A stretch of DNA of 13,184 bases, taken from contig DATHYZ010000309.1 in NCBI GenBank assembly GCA_035458865.1, positions 1-13,184 of the forward strand, in the 5' to 3' direction. A program made the position numbers and the translations under genes. Below the pieces are notes generated by a model, which was given only the letters and a program-made list of their open reading frames with translations, ran no database searches and had not been told where the DNA came from. Source of the stretch: DATHYZ01 sp035458865 (GTDB lineage Bacteria > Chloroflexota > Limnocylindria > Limnocylindrales > CSP1-4). Below, piece after piece: positions 1-7,115 of the stretch. Numbering within the stretch: the stretch's first letter is position 1; each line of letters starts with the position of its first letter.

Positions 1-284
1 AGACGTGCGTCGAGATCGTCCAGGGATCAGAGGCGCTCGCCGGGCGCAGCAACGTGAACGCGGCGTCCGACCTTCTCGTCGCCTCGCTCCTGGCCGAGGC
101 CGCGGCTCGGAGCGCCGCCGCCAACGTCCTGGTCAACCTGCCCTCCCTCGGCGACGACGAGCTGGTCCGTGAGCTGTCGGCCCGCGTGGACGACCGGCTG
201 GCGGAGGTCGAGCGGCTGGCCGTCGCCACCCGTGAAGCGGTCCGCCGCGGGGACATCCGGGCGCCCGTGCCCGATCGCGGATGA
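1..284 (+). CDS. Methenyl-THF cyclohydrolase / formimino-THF cyclodeaminase family protein, 3' end (partial)
   Basis: Only the last 93 codons are present: the reading frame is open from base 3 and the gene starts upstream of the window. The visible part has the helical C-terminal pattern of the FTCD_C/FchA family, with GRSNVNAASDLLVASLLAEA followed by an Ala-rich helix and ANVLVNLPSL, which matches the usual 'GN-N--SD-----L---A---A--NV-INL' signature. Family members either hydrolyse 5,10-methenyl-THF to 10-formyl-THF (FchA) or deaminate 5-formimino-THF to methenyl-THF (the cyclodeaminase half of FTCD). The fragment cannot separate the two. Its stop overlaps the folD start (ATGA at 281-284), so the two are probably translationally coupled. 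FolD here lacks its cyclohydrolase lysine, which makes a genuine cyclohydrolase role attractive; the nearby hutH and hutU make a cyclodeaminase role equally worth considering. The family call is fairly secure, the exact reaction is not. Confidence 0.8.
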   Translation, partial: TCVEIVQGSEALAGRSNVNAASDLLVASLLAEAAARSAAANVLVNLPSLGDDELVRELSARVDDRLAEVERLAVATREAVRRGDIRAPVPDRG

Positions 285-1213
285 CGGTCCCCGACGGGAC
301 GGCCCGTCTCCTGCTGGGGGCGCCCATCGCGACCGACATCCGGGCCGGGGTGGAGGCCGACGTCGCCGGCTTCCGTGAGCGCCACGGGCGGGCTCCCTGC
401 CTGGCCGTCGTGATCGTCGGCCGTGACGCGCCGTCGACCGTCTACCTCGAGCAGATCCTTCGTGGCTGCGCCAAGGTGGGCATCGACGGACGCTTCGTCG
501 AGGTCGAGCTCGGAGGCGACGGCGTCGAGGCCGCCGTGGTCCGCGCCATCCGCGACCTGGGCGACGATCCGGAGGTCAACGGGATCATCGTCCAGATGCC
601 GCTCCCGGCCGAGGTGCGGCTCCGCGCCGTCATCGAGGCCATCGACCCGGCCAAGGACATCGACGGCATCCATCCCCTCAACGCCGGGCTCCTCCGCCTC
701 GGCTACGACGGCTTCCTGCCGGCGACGGCCCACGCCGCCATCGAGATCCTCCGACGCTCGGGCATCCCGCTCGCCGGCCGCGACGCGGTCGTCATCGGTC
801 GCTCCCCGGTCGTCGGACAGCCGGCCGCCTTCCTGCTCGTGCGCGAGGACGCGACCGTCACCGTCTGCCACTCCAGGACGCGCGACCTGGCCGCGCACGT
901 CGCCCGGGCCGACATCGTGGTGGTGGCGGCCGGCCGACCTGGCCTGGTCACCGGCTCCATGCTGAAGCCCGGCGCCGTCGTGGTGGACGTCGGCATCAAC
1001 GTCGTGGACGACAAGCTCGTCGGCGACGTCGACTTCGACTCGGCGGTCCAGGTGGCATCGGCCATCACCCCCGTCCCCGGCGGGGTGGGGCCACTGACGA
1101 ACGCCCTGCTGCTGTCCCATCTCGTCCGGGCTGCCCTCGCGCAGGTCGAGGGAAGTCGCCCGCCCATCGTGGACTCGGCCGCCGAGGTCCCGACCCTGCG
1201 AGGTACCCGATGA
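281..1213 (+). CDS. folD: FolD-type methylenetetrahydrofolate dehydrogenase, probably lacking cyclohydrolase activity
   Basis: This 310-residue protein has the full FolD fold: GIIVQMPLP at 101-109, KDIDGIHPLNAG at 125-136, the dinucleotide-binding GRSPVVGQP at 173-181, and the C-terminal TPVPGGVGPLTNALL at 263-277. It should act in the cytoplasm, interconverting 5,10-methylene-THF and 5,10-methenyl-THF with NAD(P). The Gln and Asp of the folate site (Q105, D128) are present. The catalytic segment is odd. Where bifunctional enzymes have Tyr-x-x-x-Lys-x-Lys, this one reads YLEQILR (55-61), so the key lysine (human Lys56, E. coli Lys54) is Ile59 and the second lysine is Arg61. The usual PCTP is also changed, to PATA (147-150). 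In the human enzyme that lysine is required for the cyclohydrolase step, so this protein is probably only a dehydrogenase. The ATG at 281 overlaps the upstream stop, and the TGA overlaps the fhs start. Confidence 0.93.
   Translation: MTVPDGTARLLLGAPIATDIRAGVEADVAGFRERHGRAPCLAVVIVGRDAPSTVYLEQILRGCAKVGIDGRFVEVELGGDGVEAAVVRAIRDLGDDPEVNGIIVQMPLPAEVRLRAVIEAIDPAKDIDGIHPLNAGLLRLGYDGFLPATAHAAIEILRRSGIPLAGRDAVVIGRSPVVGQPAAFLLVREDATVTVCHSRTRDLAAHVARADIVVVAAGRPGLVTGSMLKPGAVVVDVGINVVDDKLVGDVDFDSAVQVASAITPVPGGVGPLTNALLLSHLVRAALAQVEGSRPPIVDSAAEVPTLRGTR
1200..1204 (+). promoter_or_regulatory. Ribosome binding site of fhs
   Basis: GAGGT lies 5 bases before the ATG at 1210, inside the 3' end of folD. It fixes the fhs start and suggests fhs can also be translated by fresh initiation as well as by coupling to folD. 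Confidence 0.65.
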
Positions 1214-2916
1214 GCTTCCCGTCCGATCTCGAGATCGCCCGCTCCGTCACTCCCCGACCGATCGTCGAGGTGGCTGCCGAGCTCGGCCTCCGCGAGGATG
1301 AGATCGAGCTGTACGGCCCCGTGAAGGCGAAGGTGACCCTCGCCGGTGTCGAGCGGGTGGAGCGCGAGCGGCCCCGCGGCAAGTACGTCGTGGTGACCGC
1401 GATCACGCCGACGCCGCTTGGCGAGGGCAAGACGACGACGACGGTCGGCCTGGCCCAGGGGCTCGTCCGGATCGGCCGCAAGGCTGCCGTGGCCATCCGC
1501 CAGCCCAGCCTCGGTCCGGTGTTCGGCATCAAGGGCGGAGCCGCCGGGGGTGGCTACTCCCAGATCATCCCCATGGAGGACTTCAACCTCCACCTGACCG
1601 GCGACATCCACGCCATCGGGGCCGCCCACAACCTGGCCTCGGCGTTCCTGGACAACCACCTCCACCATGGCAACGCGCTTGGCATCGACCCGTTCTCCAT
1701 CCGCTGGCCGCGGGTCGTCGACATCAGCGACCGGGCGATCCGCAAGGTCGTCATCGGGCTCGGCGGCAAGGAGAACGGTGTTCCGCGCGAGAGCGAGTGG
1801 GTCATCACCGTGGCGTCCGAGGTCATGGCGATCCTCGCCCTCTCGAAGGACCTGTTCGACCTGCGGGCTCGCCTGGGGCGGATCGTCCTCGCCACCGACC
1901 GTGACGGCAAGGCGGTCACGACCGAGGACCTGGGCGTCGCCGGCGCGATGACCGTCCTGCTCCGCGACGCCATCAAGCCGAACCTCCTGCAGACCCTGGA
2001 GGGCGGTCCGGCCTACGTCCACTGCGGGCCGTTCGCCAACATCGCCCATGGCAACAGCTCGATCATCGCGGACCGGGTCGCCCTGGCCACGAGCGACATC
2101 GTGGTGACCGAGGCTGGCTTCGGTGCCGACATGGGAGCCGAGAAGTTCTTCGACATCAAGTGTCGGGCGTCCGGCCTCCGCCCCGACGCGGCCGTCGTCG
2201 TGGCGACGGTCCGGGCCCTGAAGATGCACGGTGGGGTGGGCAGGATCGTCGCCGGCAAGCCGCTCGATGCCGCGCTGACGACGGAGAACGTGGAGGCGGT
2301 CCGAGACGGCGGCGCCAACCTGGCCGCCCAGGTCGAGCTCGTGCGGTCCTACGGCGTCCCGGTCGTCGTCGCCATCAACGCCTTCCCGACGGACACCCAG
2401 GCCGAGCACGCCGCGATCCGCGACGTGGCCCTCGCCGCGGGCGCCCAGGACGCGGTCGTGACGACGAACTGGGCCGACGGCGGGGCAGGCGCCGAGGCGC
2501 TCGCGGCCGCCGTCTGGGAGGCGGCCTCAGGGGACGGTGGCGACTTCCGCCTGCTGTATCCGGACGAGATGCCCCTCGGCGAGAAGATCGAGACGATCGC
2601 GACCCGGGTCTACGGCGCGGATGGCGTCGACTTCGCGCCGGCGGCCACGAAGGCGCTCGCCGAGTACGAGCGGCTCGGCTATGGGCACCTGCCGGTCTGC
2701 GTCGCCAAGACCCATCTCTCCCTGAGCCACGACCCCAGCCTCAAGGGTCGGCCGCGCGGGTTCCGCTTCCCTATCCGCGACGTCAAGCTGGCGGCCGGCG
2801 CGGGCTTCATCTACCCGCTCGCCGGAGACATGCGGACGATGCCCGGGCTCCCGTCGCATCCAGCGGGCGAGAACATCGACATCGACGCCGACGGGAACGT
2901 GGTCGGCCTCTTCTAG
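1210..2916 (+). CDS. fhs: Formate--tetrahydrofolate ligase (10-formyl-THF synthetase)
   Basis: A complete 568-residue cytoplasmic enzyme, close to the usual length of about 555-560. It makes 10-formyl-THF from formate, THF and ATP. Diagnostic motifs are all present: the P-loop TPTPLGEGKTTTT (67-79), the family signature GIKGGAAGGGY (106-116) followed by PMEDFNLHLTGDIHAI, the second signature VATVRALKMHGG (331-342), and the C-terminal LPSHPAGENIDID. The ATG at 1210 overlaps the folD stop as ATGA and is preceded by GAGGT (1200-1204) with a 5-base spacer, which supports this start. With the upstream cyclohydrolase/cyclodeaminase gene and folD it completes a formate to methylene-THF route, as used in formate assimilation or in supplying one-carbon units for purines, serine and methyl groups. 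The window does not show whether it belongs to a Wood-Ljungdahl pathway; no carbon monoxide dehydrogenase or corrinoid genes are seen. Its TAG stop shares a base with the next gene's GTG. Confidence 0.97.
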   Translation: MSFPSDLEIARSVTPRPIVEVAAELGLREDEIELYGPVKAKVTLAGVERVERERPRGKYVVVTAITPTPLGEGKTTTTVGLAQGLVRIGRKAAVAIRQPSLGPVFGIKGGAAGGGYSQIIPMEDFNLHLTGDIHAIGAAHNLASAFLDNHLHHGNALGIDPFSIRWPRVVDISDRAIRKVVIGLGGKENGVPRESEWVITVASEVMAILALSKDLFDLRARLGRIVLATDRDGKAVTTEDLGVAGAMTVLLRDAIKPNLLQTLEGGPAYVHCGPFANIAHGNSSIIADRVALATSDIVVTEAGFGADMGAEKFFDIKCRASGLRPDAAVVVATVRALKMHGGVGRIVAGKPLDAALTTENVEAVRDGGANLAAQVELVRSYGVPVVVAINAFPTDTQAEHAAIRDVALAAGAQDAVVTTNWADGGAGAEALAAAVWEAASGDGGDFRLLYPDEMPLGEKIETIATRVYGADGVDFAPAATKALAEYERLGYGHLPVCVAKTHLSLSHDPSLKGRPRGFRFPIRDVKLAAGAGFIYPLAGDMRTMPGLPSHPAGENIDIDADGNVVGLF

Positions 2917-4280
2917 TGGCTTCCCCCCGGGCTGCGCGCCCGGCCGGGGATGATGGCGGGGCGGCGAGCCCCGGAGTGCCGGGGACCACCCCGCCCGGCC
3001 GGGAGCCGATCGCGCGCGCCGATGCCGCTCGGCTGTTCGTCGGCAGGACCCTCCGCATGGTGGCCTACGGTGGCCTGGCCATCGTCCTGGTCGTCTACCT
3101 CGACCGCATCGGTCTCGCCCCGGTGACGATCGGGATCCTGCTGACGCTGACCCTGCTGGGCGACACCGCCATCTCGCTCTGGCTGACGACGCACGCCGAC
3201 CGGATCGGCCGTCGGCGGGTCCTCGTCGCCGGCTCGCTGCTCATGGCCGGGGCGGCCCTGGTGTTCGCCGTGACCGACCTGACGCCGCTGCTGCTGCTGG
3301 CCGCGACGATCGGCGTCATGAGCCCGTCCGGCAAGGAGGTCGGGCCGTTCCTGGCGGTCGAGCAGGCGTCCTTGACCCGCCTCGTCCCCGACGAGCGACG
3401 CACGTCGGTGTTCGCCTGGTACAACCTCGTCGGGTCGCTCGCCGTTGCCGTGGGTGCCCTCCTGGCCGGCCTGGCCGTCCAGCAGCTCCTCGGCCTGGGG
3501 TTCGCCGAGGTCGACGCCGAGCGGGCGGTCGTCGTGGCCTACGGCGTCGTGGGCCTGTTGATGGCCCTGGTGTTCCTGGGCCTCTCCGACGGGATCGAGG
3601 TACCGCGACCGGGGTCCTCCGGCGTGGCCACGCGCCTCGGCCTCCACCGGTCCCGGCGGACGGTCCTCCAGCTGTCCGGGCTCTTCGCGATCGATGCGTT
3701 CGCCGGCGGGTTCGTCATGGACAGCCTGGTCGCCTTCTGGCTGGTCACCCGCTTCGACCTCGACCCGGCGGTCGTGGGGGCGGTGTTCTTCGCCACCAAC
3801 CTGCTCGCGGCCGTGTCGGCCCTGGGGGCAGCCTGGATCGCCCGTCGGGTCGGGCTCATCCGGACGATGGTCTACACGCACCTCCCGTCGAACGTGCTCC
3901 TGATCCTCGTGCCGGTCATGCCGGTCGCACCGCTGGCCGTCCTCATGCTCCTGGCCCGCGCGTCGATCAGCCAGATGGATGTCCCGACCCGCCAGTCCTA
4001 CACCATGGCCGTCGTGGCCCCCGACGAACGGTCCGCGGCGGCAGGCATCACGGGGATCGCCAGGACCACCGGCCAGGCCGTGGCACCGCTGGCGGCCACC
4101 CCGCTCATCGCCTCGGCCGGCCTGGCGGGTCTGCCGTTCCTCTTGGCCGGCAGCCTGAAGATCGTCTACGACCTGGCGCTCTGGGGGCTGTTCCGGGCAA
4201 GGCCCGCGCCGGAGGAGGTCCAGGGAGGCAGGGGCGACCGGACCGGCAGTGACCGGAGCAGGAGCGACCGGGCCGGCTGA
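2916..4280 (+). CDS. Major facilitator superfamily transporter
   Basis: A 454-residue inner-membrane transporter, assuming the GTG at 2916. About twelve hydrophobic segments can be counted after a soluble N-terminal stretch of about 38 residues rich in Pro, Ala and Gly. The loop between helices 2 and 3 carries an MFS motif A-like sequence, HADRIGRRR at about 93-101, and the middle loop contains SPSGKEVGPFLAVEQA, which recurs in one group of MFS proteins. The tail after the last helix is hydrophilic and Arg/Gly/Asp-rich. The GTG shares one base with the fhs stop (TAGTG), so the protein is probably made by re-initiation; I see no good Shine-Dalgarno. Alternative starts are GTG 2976 and ATG 3057, but the latter would cut into helix 1. 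Its place as last gene of a folate operon hints at a linked substrate (formate, a folate or a purine precursor), but the sequence does not identify one. A general efflux role is equally possible. Confidence 0.88.
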   Translation: MASPRAARPAGDDGGAASPGVPGTTPPGREPIARADAARLFVGRTLRMVAYGGLAIVLVVYLDRIGLAPVTIGILLTLTLLGDTAISLWLTTHADRIGRRRVLVAGSLLMAGAALVFAVTDLTPLLLLAATIGVMSPSGKEVGPFLAVEQASLTRLVPDERRTSVFAWYNLVGSLAVAVGALLAGLAVQQLLGLGFAEVDAERAVVVAYGVVGLLMALVFLGLSDGIEVPRPGSSGVATRLGLHRSRRTVLQLSGLFAIDAFAGGFVMDSLVAFWLVTRFDLDPAVVGAVFFATNLLAAVSALGAAWIARRVGLIRTMVYTHLPSNVLLILVPVMPVAPLAVLMLLARASISQMDVPTRQSYTMAVVAPDERSAAAGITGIARTTGQAVAPLAATPLIASAGLAGLPFLLAGSLKIVYDLALWGLFRARPAPEEVQGGRGDRTGSDRSRSDRAG

Positions 4281-4296
4281 GCCGCGATCGACGGGA

Positions 4297-4611
4297 TCAG
4301 ATCAGGCCGTCGGCGATCCCCAGGGCGACGACGACCGCGGCGGCCGCGAGCACGCCGACCAGGCTGGCGGCCCAGGCCCTGACGTCGATCGGACCCAGCG
4401 CCTCACCCTCGTCGTGGCCTTCGTGCCCGCCGTGGCCCGCGTCGGCATGCGCTCCCTCGTGGCCGCCACCCGGGCCGTGGTCGCCCTCGTGGAACGCGGT
4501 GACGGCCTCGGCCTCGGCGACCTCGGTCGCCGCCTCGTCGGCCGCTTCCGCCTCGGCCTCGCTCGCGGTCATGGGTCCGGCCGGTCCCCTGGGGTCGCCT
4601 GCGTCGCTCAT
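4297..4611 (-). CDS. Small His-rich, acidic protein with a C-terminal membrane segment (hypothetical)
   Basis: A 104-residue protein that I do not recognise. It has three parts: an acidic alanine/glutamate-rich N-terminal region (about 17-37), a Gly/His/Asp/Glu segment (41-70) with seven histidines at 41, 45, 51, 55, 60, 63 and 66, and one hydrophobic segment at about 79-100 ending two to four residues before the C-terminus. The layout suggests a tail-anchored membrane protein whose soluble part could bind metal ions such as Zn, Ni or Cu; that is inference from composition only. The ATG at 4611 was chosen because GGAGGT lies about 13 bases upstream of it; the in-frame ATG at 4638 lies upstream of that site. 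It follows the DedA gene on the same strand after 62 bases, so the two may be co-transcribed. It ends 16 bases from the convergent MFS stop. Low-complexity, GC-rich DNA can produce false ORFs, hence moderate confidence. Confidence 0.58.
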   Translation of the reverse strand: MSDAGDPRGPAGPMTASEAEAEAADEAATEVAEAEAVTAFHEGDHGPGGGHEGAHADAGHGGHEGHDEGEALGPIDVRAWAASLVGVLAAAAVVVALGIADGLI

Positions 4612-4673
4612 CGTGGCGTCATCCACCTCCGGCCGCATTCTCGCATGGTCTCGCGGGAGCCTGCGGGGTCCGG

Positions 4674-5375
4674 TCAGGGTGTCGGTGGGCCGTCCGGTCC
4701 GCCGGTCGAGCCCGTGCTCCGGCGGACGCGCTCCCAGCCGGGCCGCCCGAGCTGCCACCAGATGAAGCCGAGCACGCCGAGGGCGAGGATCGCCAGGACG
4801 AGGTACTCGAAGCGGCTCAGCCAGGCCCCGACGACCTCCCAGTTGTCGCCGAGCAGGTAGCCGGCGCCCACGAGCAGCGCCGTCCACGGGAGGGACCCGA
4901 GGAAGGTGAAGATCACGAACGGGAGGAGCGGCATCCGGGCGACGCCGGCGGCGAACGAGACGAGGGATCGGACCACCGGCACCATCCGGCCGAGGAAGGC
5001 TGCCGCCGACCCGTACCGCTCGAACCACGCCTCCGTCTTGGCGAGGTCCTCGGGGTCGATCAGGAGGTAGCGGCCCCAGCGCAGGAGGAGCGGTCGGCCG
5101 CCGAAGTAGCCGATGGCGTAGGCCACCATCGCCCCGACCGTCGCTCCGATCGTCCCGGCGAGGATCGTCACCCAGAGGTTCCAGGGAGAGCCGGTCAGCG
5201 GCTCGATGTTCTCGGGGAAGGCGACCAGGAAGCCGGCGAACGGCAGGACCAGCTCGGACGGGATCGGGATGATGACGCTCTCGACGGCGACCCAGAGCGC
5301 CACCCCGAGGTAGCCGACGGCGTTGTAGACGGAGGTGACGAGCTCTCGGACCGGCCCGTCGAGGAAGTCGAACAC
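4674..5375 (-). CDS. DedA family integral membrane protein
   Basis: This 233-residue polytopic membrane protein matches the DedA/SNARE-associated (VTT domain) family. The N-terminal half has ESVIIPIPSELVLPFAGF (32-49) with the conserved membrane-embedded Glu32 and the re-entrant-loop Pro residues. The next block is the Gly-rich GATVGAMVAYAIGYFGG (77-93), followed by FLGRMVPVVRSLVSFAAG (127-144) carrying the two conserved arginines R130 and R136. A last hydrophobic helix (about 190-208) precedes a polar Pro/Gly-rich tail. Family members act in the cytoplasmic membrane as lipid transporters or flippases; some return undecaprenyl phosphate or move phosphatidylethanolamine, and others are tied to proton-dependent membrane homeostasis. 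The lipid handled here cannot be told. The start is GTG at 5375, six bases after a TAGACT -10 element, so the mRNA is probably leaderless. It is divergent from hutH, with only 43 bases between the two start codons. Confidence 0.93.
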   Translation of the reverse strand: MFDFLDGPVRELVTSVYNAVGYLGVALWVAVESVIIPIPSELVLPFAGFLVAFPENIEPLTGSPWNLWVTILAGTIGATVGAMVAYAIGYFGGRPLLLRWGRYLLIDPEDLAKTEAWFERYGSAAAFLGRMVPVVRSLVSFAAGVARMPLLPFVIFTFLGSLPWTALLVGAGYLLGDNWEVVGAWLSRFEYLVLAILALGVLGFIWWQLGRPGWERVRRSTGSTGGPDGPPTP

Positions 5376-5381
5376 GGGCGG

Positions 5382-5387
5382 AGTCTA
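5382..5387 (-). promoter_or_regulatory. -10 element TAGACT of the DedA gene, leaderless
   Basis: On the minus strand TAGACT ends six bases before the GTG start at 5375, the spacing at which transcription would begin at or next to the start codon. No convincing -35 hexamer or Shine-Dalgarno is visible. The same TANNCT pattern precedes four other genes in the window. Confidence 0.6.
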
Positions 5388-5405
5388 CCGGCCTTCGCCG
5401 CGCCG

Positions 5406-5411
5406 TATGCT
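5406..5411 (+). promoter_or_regulatory. -10 element TATGCT of hutH, leaderless
   Basis: TATGCT is followed by seven bases and then the ATG at 5419, with no Shine-Dalgarno between. An upstream in-frame ATG (5407) lies inside this element, so it would not be transcribed, which is why 5419 is taken as the hutH start. The element sits 18 bases from the divergent DedA -10 element, so the two promoters could compete or share a regulator. Confidence 0.6.
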
Positions 5412-5418
5412 GGTCCCG

Positions 5419-7098
5419 ATGTCCGAGTCGTCCAGCCAGCAGTCCCATCCGGCCGGCCCGCACCACGATCCTCGCCCTCCGGCCCCGGGGCGGAGCACCG
5501 TCGTGCTGACCGGGGCGGACCTCACCGTGGCCGACGTCGAGGCCGTCGCCCGGCAGGGCGCCCCCGTCGCCCTCGACGTCCATGCGCGGGAGCGGATGGA
5601 GGAGGCTCGCGGCGTGATCGTCCGGCTGGTCGAGGCCGGCGAGGTCGTCTACGGCGTCACCACCGGGTTCGGCTCGCTGGCCGATCGACGCATCGACCCG
5701 GCCGAGGCGTCGCTGCTCCAGGAACACCTCCTCGTCAGTCACGCGGCGGGCGTCGGCCGGCCGTTCCCCCGGGAGGTCGTCCGGGCGATGCTCGTGCTCC
5801 GGGCGAACACGCTCGCCCTGGGCCACTCGGGATGCCGGCCGCTGCTCGTGGACCGGATCTGCCGGTTCCTGGAGCTGGGCCTCCACCCCGTGGTCCCGGA
5901 GCAGGGCAGTGTCGGAGCATCGGGCGACCTGGCCCCGCTGGCGCACCTCGCGCTGCCGCTCATCGGGCGGGGCGAGGTCGAGCTGGGCGGCCAGGTCATG
6001 CCGGCCCTGCTGGCGCTGCGCGAGGTCGGCCTCGAGCCCCTCGCCCTCGAGCCCAAGGAGGGGCTGGCCCTCCTCAATGGGACCCAGCTCATGGGCGCCC
6101 TCGGGGCCCTGCTCGCCGCCGATGCCGAGCGGCTGGTCCGGACGGCCAGCGTCGCGGCGGCCATGAGCGTGGAGGCGCTCCTGGGGACCGAGGTCGCCTT
6201 CGCCGCCCCGTACCAGCTGGCGCGACCCCATCCTGGCCAGGTCGAGGTGGCGGCCGAGCTGCGGCGGCTCCTCCACGGGTCGGGGATCCAGGCCAGCCAC
6301 CATGGCCGGGCCCACAAGGTCCAGGACCCGTACTCGCTGCGCTGCGTCCCCCAGGTCCACGGGGCGATCCGCGACGCCCTGGGCCACCTGGACCGCGTGC
6401 TCGAGATCGAGCTCAACAGCGCGACCGACAACCCGCTCGTGTTCCCCGCCGGCGGCGCGGCCCCCGATGGCACGGTCGCGACGGGCGGGGGCACCGTCAT
6501 CAGCGGCGGCAACTTCCACGGCGAGCCGATCGCCCTGGCCCTCGACTTCGCCAAGCTGGCCGTCGCCGAGCTGGGCGCGATCTCGGAGCGGCGGACCGCC
6601 CTGCTCCTCGACCCCAACCTCAACGGCGGGCTGCCGCCCTTCCTCGCGGCGCGGTCCGGGCTCGATTCGGGGCTGATGCTCGTCCAGTACACGGCGGCGG
6701 CGCTCGTCTCCGAGGACAAGGTCCTGGCCCACCCGTCATCGGCGGACTCGATCCCGACCAGCGCCAACCAGGAGGACCACGTCTCCATGGGGGCGACGGC
6801 CGCCCGTCACGCGCGGATGGTCATGGAGAACGTCCAGCGGATCCTGGCCATCGAGCTCCTCTGCGCGGCCCAGGCCCTCGACCTCCGGATCGAGGCGCTG
6901 GTCGCGGAGGCTGCGGGTGCTCCAACGCCGGTGCCGGGCGAGGGCGTCGCCGAGGCCCATCGCCGGATCCGGGCGGTCGTCCCGCGGTTGCACGGCGACC
7001 GGGAGCCGGGACCGGACCTCGCCGCGACGACCGAGCTGGTGGTGACCGGCGCGCTCGCGGACCTCGCAGGCCCAGCGAGGCCGATCGTCCCGCGCTGA
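5419..7098 (+). CDS. hutH: Histidine ammonia-lyase
   Basis: A 559-residue cytoplasmic enzyme that deaminates L-histidine to trans-urocanate and ammonia, the first step of histidine degradation. The prosthetic MIO group forms from Ala167-Ser168-Gly169 in GSVGASGDLAPLAHL. Residues matching the Pseudomonas putida active site are present at a constant offset of 25: Tyr78 in YGVTTGFG, His108 in VSHAAGVG (typical of histidine rather than phenylalanine lyases), Asn220 in LLNGTQ, and Gln302, Tyr305 and Arg308 in VQDPYSLR. Phe366 in GGNFHGEP and Glu452 in SANQEDHVSMG follow. The protein is about 50 residues longer than usual. The extra length comes from a polar N-terminal stretch of about 25 residues, a Gly-rich insertion of about 12 residues between NPLVF and GGNFHGEP (343-360), and extra residues near the C-terminus. 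The ATG at 5419 is set by the promoter. The gene converges on the J-domain gene with 17 bases between stops. Confidence 0.97.
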   Translation: MSESSSQQSHPAGPHHDPRPPAPGRSTVVLTGADLTVADVEAVARQGAPVALDVHARERMEEARGVIVRLVEAGEVVYGVTTGFGSLADRRIDPAEASLLQEHLLVSHAAGVGRPFPREVVRAMLVLRANTLALGHSGCRPLLVDRICRFLELGLHPVVPEQGSVGASGDLAPLAHLALPLIGRGEVELGGQVMPALLALREVGLEPLALEPKEGLALLNGTQLMGALGALLAADAERLVRTASVAAAMSVEALLGTEVAFAAPYQLARPHPGQVEVAAELRRLLHGSGIQASHHGRAHKVQDPYSLRCVPQVHGAIRDALGHLDRVLEIELNSATDNPLVFPAGGAAPDGTVATGGGTVISGGNFHGEPIALALDFAKLAVAELGAISERRTALLLDPNLNGGLPPFLAARSGLDSGLMLVQYTAAALVSEDKVLAHPSSADSIPTSANQEDHVSMGATAARHARMVMENVQRILAIELLCAAQALDLRIEALVAEAAGAPTPVPGEGVAEAHRRIRAVVPRLHGDREPGPDLAATTELVVTGALADLAGPARPIVPR

Positions 7099-7115
7099 CG
7101 CGGGCCCTGCCCGGG

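Noticed and set aside
703..2409. Long minus-strand ORF (568 codons) opposite folD and fhs
   Set aside because: It is the antisense of two clearly conserved enzymes; GC-rich codon bias removes stops from such frames, and the translation is Asp/Arg/Gly-rich without any known motif.
2160..2915. Upstream extension of the MFS transporter frame to 2160
   Set aside because: The extension is a shifted frame within fhs and is Arg/Gly-rich; GTG 2916 at the fhs stop gives a normal transporter.
5335..5418. Longer N-terminus for hutH from ATG 5335 or ATG 5407
   Set aside because: The 5335 start would run across the DedA start and both -10 elements, and 5407 lies inside the TATGCT element.
4612..6732. 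N-terminal 700 residues of a long minus-strand ORF that shares a frame with the small His-rich protein
   Set aside because: This part is antisense to hutH and out of frame with the DedA gene; only the last 104 codons have their own ribosome site and plausible protein character.
7101..7113. Small hairpin CGGGC-CCT-GCCCG between the convergent hutH and J-domain genes as a two-way terminator
   Set aside because: Only five base pairs and no T tract; in DNA this GC-rich it is expected by chance.
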